From NCBI GenBank assembly GCA_937996625.1, contig CALKVA010000001.1:62001-126000 (forward strand): a stretch of 64,000 nucleotides of DNA, read 5' to 3'. Below, in pieces: positions 9,727 to 17,186 of this stretch. The notes under the pieces are model-generated. The model saw only the letters and a program-made list of their open reading frames with translations. It did no database searches and was not told where the DNA came from. The position numbers and the translations under genes were made by a program. Each line of letters begins with the position of its first letter. Position 1 is the stretch's first letter. This DNA is from UBA5951 sp009936885. Its GTDB lineage: Bacteria > Pseudomonadota > Alphaproteobacteria > Puniceispirillales > Puniceispirillaceae.

Positions 9727-9861
9727 TTGTTTTCTGATTACAATTTTTATATAGGGGCCTGTTATTTTATATCGCTCATAACTTTGCTTATATTCTATAT
9801 CCATTCAAAAATACGGTTATATCAGTCAAATCAAAACCTATCCAAGACTAGAACAAACTGA
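9727..9861 (+). CDS. ccmD: Heme exporter protein CcmD (short, TTG start)
   Basis: A 44-residue frame starting at TTG, with a perfect GGAGG at 9716-9720 six bases upstream. The translation begins LFSDYNFYIGACYF and contains a single transmembrane segment (about residues 10-26) followed by a basic stretch (HSKIRLY). This is the size, topology and position (directly after ccmC) of CcmD, which stabilises the CcmABC-CcmE complex. An ATG at 9714 in another frame stops after seven codons, so the TTG is the only sensible start. CcmD is poorly conserved in sequence, so the call rests on position, topology and the ribosome binding site. Confidence 0.82.
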   Translation: MFSDYNFYIGACYFISLITLLIFYIHSKIRLYQSNQNLSKTRTN

Positions 9862-9903
9862 CTCAGACTGGCTAATCCAAGCATTCTAAGCTTAACATAA
9901 ATC

Positions 9904-9933
9904 AAACATAATATTTTTTGGTGGCTTATGTTT
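9904..9933. terminator. Weak hairpin between convergent ccmD and the RamA-like gene
   Basis: An 8-bp AT-rich stem (AAACATAA against TTATGTTT) with a 14-base loop lies at the end of the RamA-like gene and includes its stop codon. It has a low GC stem and no clean U-run, so it is only a candidate bidirectional end between the convergent transcripts. Confidence 0.3.
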
Positions 9934-12019
9934 TATTAATCCTCGTGCGCCTGCCAGTTCGCTTGCGCTCAGTATGGCTTGACGCGCTGACGGTATTATC
10001 TATTAATTCACGGGGCGGCAGTTTGATTTCTGCGCCAAGAAGCAAATAGGGGTCTGTTTTATGCGGAAATGCCATCGCGCGAACAAAATGATCCTGAAAT
10101 GACGGCTCTATCGCTGTTTCAATTTTTTCAATGTGTCTAACCGTTTTTTCTATTTCAGCTCTTGCTGTCAGGCTTAACAAAGCCATTCTGGCACCAGCAC
10201 CTGCTGAATTTCCTGCTGCAATCACATTATCTAACGCACAATCAGGAACCATACCTAATATCATCGCATATTTGGGATCGATATGAGTTCCAAATGCGCC
10301 AGCCAGCATTATTTTATCTACTTTTTTGACACCCATTTTATCCATCAATAATCGAAATCCCGCATATAGAGCAGCTTTTGCAAGCTGAATTGCCCTTACA
10401 TCTGTTTGGGTTATCGCGATTTGGTTTGTAACCCTATATTGAAATGTACGCCCTGTTTTTTCTATCCGTTTGGTCTTAGAGGACAGCTCCCCATTTATCA
10501 CCCCATCTTCAGAAATTATTCCGCTAAGATACATTTCTGCCAATATCTCAATGATGCCAGAGCCGCAAATACCTGTTATTCCTGTTTTTTTCACATCCTC
10601 CTGAAATTCTAGGCTATCAGACCAATAATCTGAGCCTATTACTTTAAACCTTGGCTCATAGCTATTTGGGTTTATTCTGACCCGTTCAATCGCGCCCACA
10701 GCCGCACGTTGCCCTGCCGAAATTTGAGCTCCTTCAAAGGCTGGACCAGTAGGAGAGGATGCCGCCATTAGATGATGGCGATTGCCCAAAATAATTTCAG
10801 CATTTGTTCCAACATCAATGAGTAAGGTCATTGCCTCTGAAATGTGCGGTGCTTCTGCTAATACCGCTCCTGCGGCATCTGCACCAACATGGCCTGCAAT
10901 GCAAGGCAAAACATAAACGCGTGTCGCCACATTCAAGTCTAATCCAATCTCATGAGCGGCACAATTAAACGCTGTATCAAATGTCAGTGCAAAGGGCGCG
11001 CCGCCAAGTTCAACAGGGTCTATCCCAAGCACCAAATGATGCATAACAGGATTCCCAACCAAGACAATCTCGAATATATCCTGCACGTCTAAATTTTGTT
11101 TAACCGCTGCAGTTGCAATAAGCTGTTGTAGGCCATCTTGAACCGCTTTTGTAAGCTCATCAGCACCCCCCTTATTCATAAAACCATAGCTCACTCGGCT
11201 CATTAAATCTTCACCGAACCGAATTTGCGGGTTCATCATGCCGCTTACTGCTAGTATCTCACCTGAATTCATATCGCAAATCTGGGCTGACATTGTGGTG
11301 GAACCAATATCAATAGCAACCCCCAATATCTGTGTCTTCAAACCAGGCATGACAGCTGCGATATGGGTGCCAGCACGCAGCACGACCGTCACCTGCCAGT
11401 TGGCTTTCCTTAACGTTGCCTGCACCTGTTTTAGAACGGATAAATCTGCGGTAACATCAGCACTGCTAGATACGGACATACGTTCTGGCCATTGTTCCAT
11501 CAGGGCTTCTGCTAATCTGCGAAGGTCTCCTGACGGCTCATGCATATCAGGCTCTCTTACCTCGATAAAACACAAACGTGAGGGCGGGTTAACTTCAACA
11601 TGCCGGTTATCTGCTGCTTTTCGAATTAATTGCTGATGCATCTGACTAGCAGCTGGAACATCAATCACTAGATCGTCAACTACTTCACACTGGCAAGCAA
11701 GTCTTCTACCTTGCACAAGATTACGCTTATCTGCATATCTGGTCTCAGTGATTGTAGGCTTGCTAAGATGGGCGGGAGATGAGCTAACACCATGTTTGTC
11801 AAATACGCCCTCTGCCACATCAATCTGACATCTGCCGCACATAGCACGCCCGCCGCATACAGAATCTATATCCACACCTATCCGCCGCGCAGCTTGGAGC
11901 AGGTTAACCCCGACCTCTACCACCCCTTGTCTGCCAGATGGGGTAAAGATGATTTTGCAGTGTTTACCCTGTGTCACGTCTTTGCTCTTTTTAGCTCTTA
12001 GAGCGACGACGGGTAGCAC
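9926..12019 (-). CDS. RamA-like corrinoid activation protein (2Fe-2S plus ASKHA ATPase)
   Basis: A 697-residue protein. Residues about 21-115 form a [2Fe-2S] ferredoxin domain with C55, C61, C64 (CGGRAMCGRC) and C109. A linker leads to an ASKHA-type ATPase domain (VAIDIGSTTMSAQI, LLIDVGTNAEIILGN, GICGSGIIEILAEM, MLAGAFGTHIDP). This is the architecture of RamA and related ATP-dependent reductive activators, which return inactive cob(II)alamin to cob(I)alamin. It is last in the operon after the corrinoid protein, MetF-like and pterin-binding methyltransferase genes. The ATG at 12019 overlaps the upstream gene by 29 bases; a GTG at 11977, just after that gene's stop, is an alternative that removes 14 residues not needed by the fold. 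Confidence 0.88.
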   Translation of the reverse strand: MLPVVALRAKKSKDVTQGKHCKIIFTPSGRQGVVEVGVNLLQAARRIGVDIDSVCGGRAMCGRCQIDVAEGVFDKHGVSSSPAHLSKPTITETRYADKRNLVQGRRLACQCEVVDDLVIDVPAASQMHQQLIRKAADNRHVEVNPPSRLCFIEVREPDMHEPSGDLRRLAEALMEQWPERMSVSSSADVTADLSVLKQVQATLRKANWQVTVVLRAGTHIAAVMPGLKTQILGVAIDIGSTTMSAQICDMNSGEILAVSGMMNPQIRFGEDLMSRVSYGFMNKGGADELTKAVQDGLQQLIATAAVKQNLDVQDIFEIVLVGNPVMHHLVLGIDPVELGGAPFALTFDTAFNCAAHEIGLDLNVATRVYVLPCIAGHVGADAAGAVLAEAPHISEAMTLLIDVGTNAEIILGNRHHLMAASSPTGPAFEGAQISAGQRAAVGAIERVRINPNSYEPRFKVIGSDYWSDSLEFQEDVKKTGITGICGSGIIEILAEMYLSGIISEDGVINGELSSKTKRIEKTGRTFQYRVTNQIAITQTDVRAIQLAKAALYAGFRLLMDKMGVKKVDKIMLAGAFGTHIDPKYAMILGMVPDCALDNVIAAGNSAGAGARMALLSLTARAEIEKTVRHIEKIETAIEPSFQDHFVRAMAFPHKTDPYLLLGAEIKLPPRELIDNTVSASSHTERKRTGRRTRINKT

Positions 12020-12893
12020 GGCGCTGACGCCCTTCTGCTCCAGGAATTATTGGCTCTCTGAATTTTTTAATCCATTTTCTGCATTCTGGATCAACGCCGT
12101 TCATCACATCCGCGCCTAATATCGCTGTCATTTCTTCTGGGTGAAGGGGATTCATAATTGCTGATGTCATCCCTGCGCCAGCTGCCATTGATAAAAACGC
12201 CGCATTCATGCCATGCCTGTTTGGCAGGCCAAAGGATATATTCGATGCACCGCAGGTTGTATTAACCTGTAATTCTGTGCGAAGCCGCGTAATCAGATCA
12301 AGAGCTGACCTGCCAGCAAGATTAATTGCGCCCACTGGCATAATAAGCGGATCTACAATAACATCCTCTCTTTTGATTCCATAATCAGCCGCGCGCTCAA
12401 CAATTTTCTTGGCAACTTTATATCGCTCATTTGGGTCTTCTGATATGCCTGTCTCGTCATTTGAAATAGCCACCACAGCCGCACCATATTTTTTAACAAG
12501 TGGCAGAACAACTTCCAATCGCTCTTCTTCTCCGGTAACTGAATTAACCAGTGGTTTTCCTTTATATACAGATAATCCAGCCTCAAGCGCCTCAACAATA
12601 GAGCTATCTATCGAGAGAGGTATGTCCGCAAATGACTGAATAAGCTTTATGGAATCAGCAAGGATTTTAGGCTCATCCGCAAGTGGGATACCCGCATTAA
12701 CGTCTAACATAGTAGCGCCAGCATCTATCTGGCTAACCGCGTCGGATTGAACTCTGCTATAATCCCCATTTGCCATTTCTTCAGCAAGTAATTTTCGCCC
12801 CGTTGGATTAATTCTCTCCCCAATTACGCAAAAAGGAGCCTCAAATCCAATAATAATTTCTTTGGTTGCAGATGATATAATTGTACGTGTCAT
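11991..12893 (-). CDS. Methyltetrahydrofolate:corrinoid methyltransferase (MetH pterin-domain homologue)
   Basis: A 300-residue stand-alone pterin-binding TIM barrel, related to AcsE/MtgA and to the folate domain of MetH. Motifs visible are GERINPTGRK (25-34), DVNAG (64-68), SIDSS (94-98), NSVTGEEERL (117-126) and GASNISFGLPNR (215-226). Such proteins move the N5-methyl of methyl-tetrahydrofolate to cob(I)alamin on a corrinoid protein. The C-terminus is unusually basic (RRATRRRSKS). The corrinoid protein and reactivase are encoded in the same operon, so its partners are at hand. A direct dihydropteroate synthase role is unlikely given the GASNISFGLPNR motif and the context. Confidence 0.9.
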   Translation of the reverse strand: MTRTIISSATKEIIIGFEAPFCVIGERINPTGRKLLAEEMANGDYSRVQSDAVSQIDAGATMLDVNAGIPLADEPKILADSIKLIQSFADIPLSIDSSIVEALEAGLSVYKGKPLVNSVTGEEERLEVVLPLVKKYGAAVVAISNDETGISEDPNERYKVAKKIVERAADYGIKREDVIVDPLIMPVGAINLAGRSALDLITRLRTELQVNTTCGASNISFGLPNRHGMNAAFLSMAAGAGMTSAIMNPLHPEEMTAILGADVMNGVDPECRKWIKKFREPIIPGAEGRQRRATRRRSKS

Positions 12894-12950
12894 AAACTCT
12901 CTTCCTTGTTTACTACCAAAGCATGCCTGTTTGCTATTAGACGAAAATTC

Positions 12951-13853
12951 TCATTGCGCTTCTAATATCTCGAACCCACCTTTTGGCGATAAATGTACGT
13001 TTCCATCACTAATGGCTTTTGCATATTTTGCTGTTTTTACAAATCCGCCAAACGGATAATAATGGAAATGTTCAATAAGACACTGATGGTCTGCTGCCAT
13101 CCCCTCTGCCAATCCTGAGAGCAGAAGATGCGGTGATTGTACAGTCATTAATTTAGCAACATTTCGCGCCTGTTTTGCAATAAATTTCATGGAGGGACCA
13201 ATCCCTGATATCTGTGCAAATCGAAATAATGTTTTAATGGTAGCAGGACCTGGAATACCGATTCGAATTGGCAATTGATTGCCATCTTCACGCACTCTTT
13301 TTTCCCATTCCAGGACCATATCCGCTTCAAAACAAAATTGAGTTTCGATATACATCTGTAAATTTTCTTTTACGGCAAGTTCGTTTTTTTCATGAAGTGC
13401 TTGTGTAACCGCATCATTTGAAATATCTGGCGAGCCTTCTGGATGGCCAGCAACACCGATTTTAAAAATACCATTCGACTGCAGAATTCCTGATTTCAGA
13501 ATTTGAATGCTACTATCAAATTCTCCAACTGGTTTATGCACCCCTCCGCCGATAACAAGGACCTCTGATACATAAGCCTGTTTTGCAAGTGCAGAAATAA
13601 TATCTTGCAAATGCGCCTTATCTTTTATGGAGCGCGCCGCTATATGAGGTATCGGTATCATTCCCTCTTCATGAAGCCGACATGCAACTGCCAGAGTATC
13701 AGCAGGGTCAGATCCTGGCAAAAAAGTTACATTCACGCATGTTTGAGGCTCAAGCACATCTGCAAAACTTTCAACCTTACTAGCGCCTTTCGGGGTTACC
13801 TCTATTGACCAGTTCGCTGCTGCAGATGATAATTTATCAATGGTTAATGACAT
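12951..13853 (-). CDS. MetF-like methylenetetrahydrofolate reductase family protein (divergent)
   Basis: A 300-residue MetF-fold flavoprotein. The catalytic Glu is E18 in SIEVTP, and VTFLPG (43-47), the HIAAR segment (70-74), GVAGHPEG (133-140) and TQFCFEAD (171-178) match MetF blocks. The usual LRGD flavin-contact segment is replaced by IGGG (101-104), and TQFFFD is TQFCFEAD. The C-terminal HYYPFGGFVKTAKYA differs from classical MetF. MetF makes methyl-tetrahydrofolate from methylene-tetrahydrofolate, the substrate of the next gene in the operon, so supply of the methyl donor is the natural inference. The family call is firm; the exact substrate and the reductant are not shown. Confidence 0.82.
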   Translation of the reverse strand: MSLTIDKLSSAAANWSIEVTPKGASKVESFADVLEPQTCVNVTFLPGSDPADTLAVACRLHEEGMIPIPHIAARSIKDKAHLQDIISALAKQAYVSEVLVIGGGVHKPVGEFDSSIQILKSGILQSNGIFKIGVAGHPEGSPDISNDAVTQALHEKNELAVKENLQMYIETQFCFEADMVLEWEKRVREDGNQLPIRIGIPGPATIKTLFRFAQISGIGPSMKFIAKQARNVAKLMTVQSPHLLLSGLAEGMAADHQCLIEHFHYYPFGGFVKTAKYAKAISDGNVHLSPKGGFEILEAQ

Positions 13854-13899
13854 AAAATTTGACCCCAGTATTTTCTGACTTGTGATGTGTAGGATATCT

Positions 13900-13923
13900 C
13901 AGACCAGTCTGTTGCCAGCTGGC
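13900..13923. promoter_or_regulatory. Adjacent dyads in the gap between the virulence-factor-family and MetF-like genes
   Basis: Two dyads lie side by side in the only sizeable gap inside the operon (141 bases): CAGAC/GTCTG with a 2-base centre, and the perfect palindrome GCCAGCTGGC. They could be an operator or an RNA processing/pausing element. There is no match to a known riboswitch that I can recognise. Confidence 0.25.
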
Positions 13924-13994
13924 GTCAATCTTCTGCTTATTTTCGACACTTTATGAATAGAATTGACCCTTTTTTGAGATAATTTAGAAATTAG

Positions 13995-14312
13995 TTATTC
14001 AGCAGATTTAAATCCGCCATTCGCTATCAACGCACGCAACTTTGCCGGGTTGAAATCATGTTCTATTTGAGCAGCTAATTTTTCAGCTTCTTGCTCTAGC
14101 AAATCGGTGCACGCAGTTGGCGTACCTCGGCGCCAGTCTTCCAGATAATCATCACTCTTATCTGCACCTGCGCGCATTGCAGCTTCATCTATAGAAAGGG
14201 CAAAACGTCGATGCAATTCACGTTTGGCCTGTGTGCGATTCCTGCCTTTACCAGATTCTGCAACAATTTGTGCCGGGATATCGCGCCAATATATTACCAG
14301 TATTTGTGCCAT
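13995..14312 (-). CDS. Small 'virulence factor' family protein (PF13769-type) in the corrinoid operon
   Basis: A 105-residue soluble protein beginning MAQILVIYWRDIPAQIV, with GKGRNRTQAKRELHRRF and a C-terminal helical part (ADKSDDYLEDWRRG). This matches the family labelled 'virulence factor' in Pfam, whose name has no demonstrated meaning here. In alphaproteobacteria related to Rhodobacterales I recall this family beside the same MetF-like and corrinoid genes, so a role in folate/corrinoid methyl transfer is more likely than virulence. It lies 56 bases after the corrinoid protein gene on the same strand. No catalytic motif is evident. Confidence 0.72.
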   Translation of the reverse strand: MAQILVIYWRDIPAQIVAESGKGRNRTQAKRELHRRFALSIDEAAMRAGADKSDDYLEDWRRGTPTACTDLLEQEAEKLAAQIEHDFNPAKLRALIANGGFKSAE

Positions 14313-14368
14313 CTTTGTTTCATCTTTAAGATAACAGCCAAAGCTAGAATCTAAATATCAGAGAGAAA

Positions 14369-15070
14369 TTACCCAACTTCTGCAGTTTGCATTTTTTGCG
14401 CAATAAGTGCTTTTGCTGTATCCACAGCAACTGCTGCGTCACGGCAATAGGCATCAGCACCAACAGATTGAGAAAAAGCCTCATTTAAGGGGGCGCCGCC
14501 AACAAGCACAATATAATCGTCACGAATGCCTCGTTCGATCATGGTATCAATTACGACTTTCATATAGGGCATTGTTGTAGTCAGAAGCGCGGACATACCA
14601 AGAATATCTGGTTTATGCTCCTCAAGAGCTTCGAGGTAGTTTTCAACCGGATTATTAATTCCGATATCAATTACCTCAAATCCAGCACCTTCCCACATCA
14701 TTGATACAAGATTTTTCCCAATGTCATGAATGTCGCCTTTAACCGTTCCAATTACTGCCTTACCTACGCGAGGGGCGCCTGTTTCTGCCAATAAAGGCCG
14801 AAGAACAACCATGCCAGCTTTCATTGCATTTGCTGCCATTAGCACTTCAGGAACGAATAATATGCCATCCCGAAAATCTATCCCAACGATAGTCATCCCC
14901 TCCACCAAAGCCTTGGTCAAAACATCATATGGGGTCCAATTTCGGCTTAACAGAATATGCACACTTTCTACAATTTCATCTTGCAGACCGTCATATAAAT
15001 CATCATGCATTTGCTGAACGAGTTCTTCATCGTCTAAATCAGCAAGGATAATCTCACCATCATCTGTCAT
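14369..15070 (-). CDS. Corrinoid (cobalamin-binding) methyltransferase protein
   Basis: A 233-residue two-domain corrinoid protein. Residues about 15-95 form the helical cap domain and about 100-225 the Rossmann-like B12 domain with GDIHDIGKN, in which H115 is the expected lower axial cobalt ligand (DxHxxG), then S160 in GMSALLT and G191-G192 in LVGGAP. This is the same layout as the cobalamin module of MetH and of MtbC/MtaC proteins. The start has AGCCGGAGG just upstream; the GGAGG is partly within a small AGCC/GGCT dyad. It is the first gene of the operon encoding the pterin-binding methyltransferase and the RamA-like activator, and probably shuttles methyl groups between them and an acceptor enzyme encoded elsewhere. 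Confidence 0.93.
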   Translation of the reverse strand: MTDDGEIILADLDDEELVQQMHDDLYDGLQDEIVESVHILLSRNWTPYDVLTKALVEGMTIVGIDFRDGILFVPEVLMAANAMKAGMVVLRPLLAETGAPRVGKAVIGTVKGDIHDIGKNLVSMMWEGAGFEVIDIGINNPVENYLEALEEHKPDILGMSALLTTTMPYMKVVIDTMIERGIRDDYIVLVGGAPLNEAFSQSVGADAYCRDAAVAVDTAKALIAQKMQTAEVG

Positions 15071-15314
15071 CTAAGCCTCCGGCTAGGATATTTTTTTTAG
15101 TCTGTTTAAATTTGACCAACAATTATTTTATGTATGATTTTATCTCTAAGTAGGTTTTTTAAAAAACATCCAAAGAAGCATACATCAATCAATAATTGCG
15201 CCCTTTAATTATATCAATGCTGTAATATTGAAATAAATTTCAATTAAAAACGTCTTATTTTATGATTTTCACGACACATCAAAAAACAGAGTGCCCCTAA
15301 TGAATTACGAGCAC

Positions 15315-15902
15315 TTAAGAGCTGGGTTTATCCTCGTCTGAAAACTTAGTCATTATTGGAACTGAAATAACAGCGAACACAAGTGAAATCCCTGTTAATC
15401 CAAAAGCTTTGAAGGTTACCCACGCATCTGTCGACAAGGACCGCCACGCAATTTCATTGGCGATAGCCGTAACCAAAAACATCGCAATCCAAACAATGCA
15501 TAAATAATTCCAGCCAACTGATGAGAGTGAAACTTGCTTTCCAAGAATGGCACGCATTGGTTGTTTTCCAAGGAGTTGCGCTCCTAAAAGTACAAGCGCG
15601 AAAAGTCCGCTAATAACGGTTGGTTTTATTTTTATAAAAAACTCATCTTCAAAAAATAAGGTTAATCCGCCAAAAAAGGCAACTGCGACACATCCAAGTG
15701 CCGCCATCATAGGTATCCTCCTATCCAGATGCCAGATTATGCCAAGCGAGATAATGGTAGCGACGATAAGAACGGATGTTCCCCAGAAAATACCCGCAAA
15801 ATAATTAGTCCCAAAGAACAAAAATAGCGGTGCAAATTCTATCAACGGTCTGCTTGACTTAGTTTTGACATCTGCAGGATTTGAGTTTGAAATTCCTGCC
15901 AT
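15315..15902 (-). CDS. yciB: Inner membrane septation protein YciB (IspZ)
   Basis: A 195-residue membrane protein with about five or six hydrophobic helices. The family signature is visible: LIEFAPLFLFFGTNYFAGIFWGT near residue 20, KPTVISGLFALVLLGAQLLGKQ near 90, and GWNYLCIVWIAMFLVTAIANEIAWRSLSTDAWVTFK (in pieces) towards the C-terminus. YciB contributes to envelope integrity and cell division in enterobacteria; its biochemical activity is unknown. The gene directly follows dusA, sharing one base of start/stop overlap at 15902. Confidence 0.92.
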   Translation of the reverse strand: MAGISNSNPADVKTKSSRPLIEFAPLFLFFGTNYFAGIFWGTSVLIVATIISLGIIWHLDRRIPMMAALGCVAVAFFGGLTLFFEDEFFIKIKPTVISGLFALVLLGAQLLGKQPMRAILGKQVSLSSVGWNYLCIVWIAMFLVTAIANEIAWRSLSTDAWVTFKAFGLTGISLVFAVISVPIMTKFSDEDKPSS

Positions 15903-16909
15903 CAGGCAACCTCTCTATTTATTTGTGAGCAACAAAATTCCGCAGTTTCTCGGAGAATATCTGTATTATAAGGCTGCAATCTCGCAGCCTCTCCTACCTG
16001 CTGGCGCCAATATTTGGCCGCTCGCTCGCCTGTAAATAATCCTAGCATATGCCTTGTTATTTGATGCAGATTACCTCCCTGTTCAATAACCATATCTGCA
16101 TAATCAGCCATCGCAAAAGCAATAGCCTTCTTCTCAGCTAGGATATTTTTGGTAGCATACGCATCAAGCTCTGCTAGAATAAACGGGGTTTTATAGGCTG
16201 CACGCCCCAGCATGACACCTTCAAATTCATTCTGTTTGCGAATAATCTCATCTCTATCAATCAGCCCGCCATTTAGTATAATTGTAAGTTCAGGGCGTGT
16301 TTTGGCAAGCTTTGCAACCCGCTCATAATCAAGGGGTGGAATATTTCTATTCTCTTTAGGGCTTAGGCCCTTTAGCCATGCTTTTCGCGCATGAATATAA
16401 AAAATAGAAACCCCAGATGCAGCTATTTTATCTGTAAAATTATCAAGACCAGAATCAACATCCATATCGTCTATACCAATTCGGCATTTCACCGTTACTG
16501 GCTTATCCGTTGCCTCTCTCATCGCAGAAACGCAGTCTTGTACAATCTCAGGCTCTGCCATTAAACAAGCACCGAACCTTCCTGATTGAACGCGGTCCGA
16601 AGGACATCCAACATTTAGATTAAACTCTGAAAACCCATATTCACTGGCATGTTTTATGGCTCTATGTAATTTTTCTGGCTCAGAGCCACCAAGCTGCAGT
16701 GCAAGCGGATGTTCTGCATCATTATGAGCAAGAAACCTATGCGGGTCGGCATGACAAATCGCATCTGCAGTTACCATCTCTGTAAATAAAAGCGCTGATG
16801 GTGCAAGCAGCCTGTGAAAATATCGGCAATGACGATTGGTCCAGTCCATCATCGGCGCCACACATAATTGGCGATTTATCCCATCATCAAATTTAAGTGA
16901 GTGATTCAT
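15902..16909 (-). CDS. dusA: tRNA-dihydrouridine(20/20a) synthase DusA
   Basis: A 335-residue flavin enzyme that reduces uridine 20/20a in tRNA D-loops. It starts with APMMDWTNRHCRYFHRLL, typical for DusA. LQLGGSEPEKL, FNLNVGCPSDRVQSGRFGACLM (catalytic Cys in the FGACLM segment) and the C-terminal barrel motifs KCRIGIDD, IIHARKAWLKGLSPKENR and LNGG(L)I are all present. This is full length for the DusA subfamily. It is followed directly by yciB. The 277-base gap upstream separates it from a divergent EamA transporter and holds no gene that I can see. Confidence 0.95.
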   Translation of the reverse strand: MNHSLKFDDGINRQLCVAPMMDWTNRHCRYFHRLLAPSALLFTEMVTADAICHADPHRFLAHNDAEHPLALQLGGSEPEKLHRAIKHASEYGFSEFNLNVGCPSDRVQSGRFGACLMAEPEIVQDCVSAMREATDKPVTVKCRIGIDDMDVDSGLDNFTDKIAASGVSIFYIHARKAWLKGLSPKENRNIPPLDYERVAKLAKTRPELTIILNGGLIDRDEIIRKQNEFEGVMLGRAAYKTPFILAELDAYATKNILAEKKAIAFAMADYADMVIEQGGNLHQITRHMLGLFTGERAAKYWRQQVGEAARLQPYNTDILRETAEFCCSQINREVA

Positions 16910-17186
16910 TTTGATAATTTAATTCTAACCTTTAACGGTTCTGTTTCATGCGCAAAAGTGCCGCTATCCTTAATTCTGCGATTATACACAAAATTACAAT
17001 GATAAGGAAGCTTGAATAAATCATAGTGCTTCTTAATAAATAAAAGATGCAATAGATGAAAAATTTGGTTTAGCTGCATTTGGGTCTATGTGAGAGTCTT
17101 GGCACATGCGCTGGAAATGATAATCACCAATTTTTTTATTAAAAAAAATAAATTGAATTAGCGTTCCATAAGCCTACTTAACAGTA

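Noticed and set aside
11238..11636. 132-codon plus-strand open frame inside the RamA-like gene
   Set aside because: Antisense shadow of the linker and ASKHA region with no family features.
13953..13965. 13-mer ATGAATAGAATTG shared with 51134-51146
   Set aside because: In 64 kb of AT-rich sequence, chance pairs of 13-mers are expected; the two contexts are unrelated and no longer similarity surrounds them.
15071..15314. Possible cobalamin or SAM riboswitch upstream of the corrinoid protein gene
   Set aside because: I looked for the B12-box and for SAM-II/SAM-V-like conserved strings on the coding strand and found none; the leader is AT-rich with only a small dyad around the Shine-Dalgarno. 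A covariance-model search would settle it.
17101..17117. Sigma54-like TTGGCAC element upstream of the EamA transporter
   Set aside because: The -24 half is present, but the expected TTGC at -12 is CTGG, so the GC doublet is missing at the right spacing.
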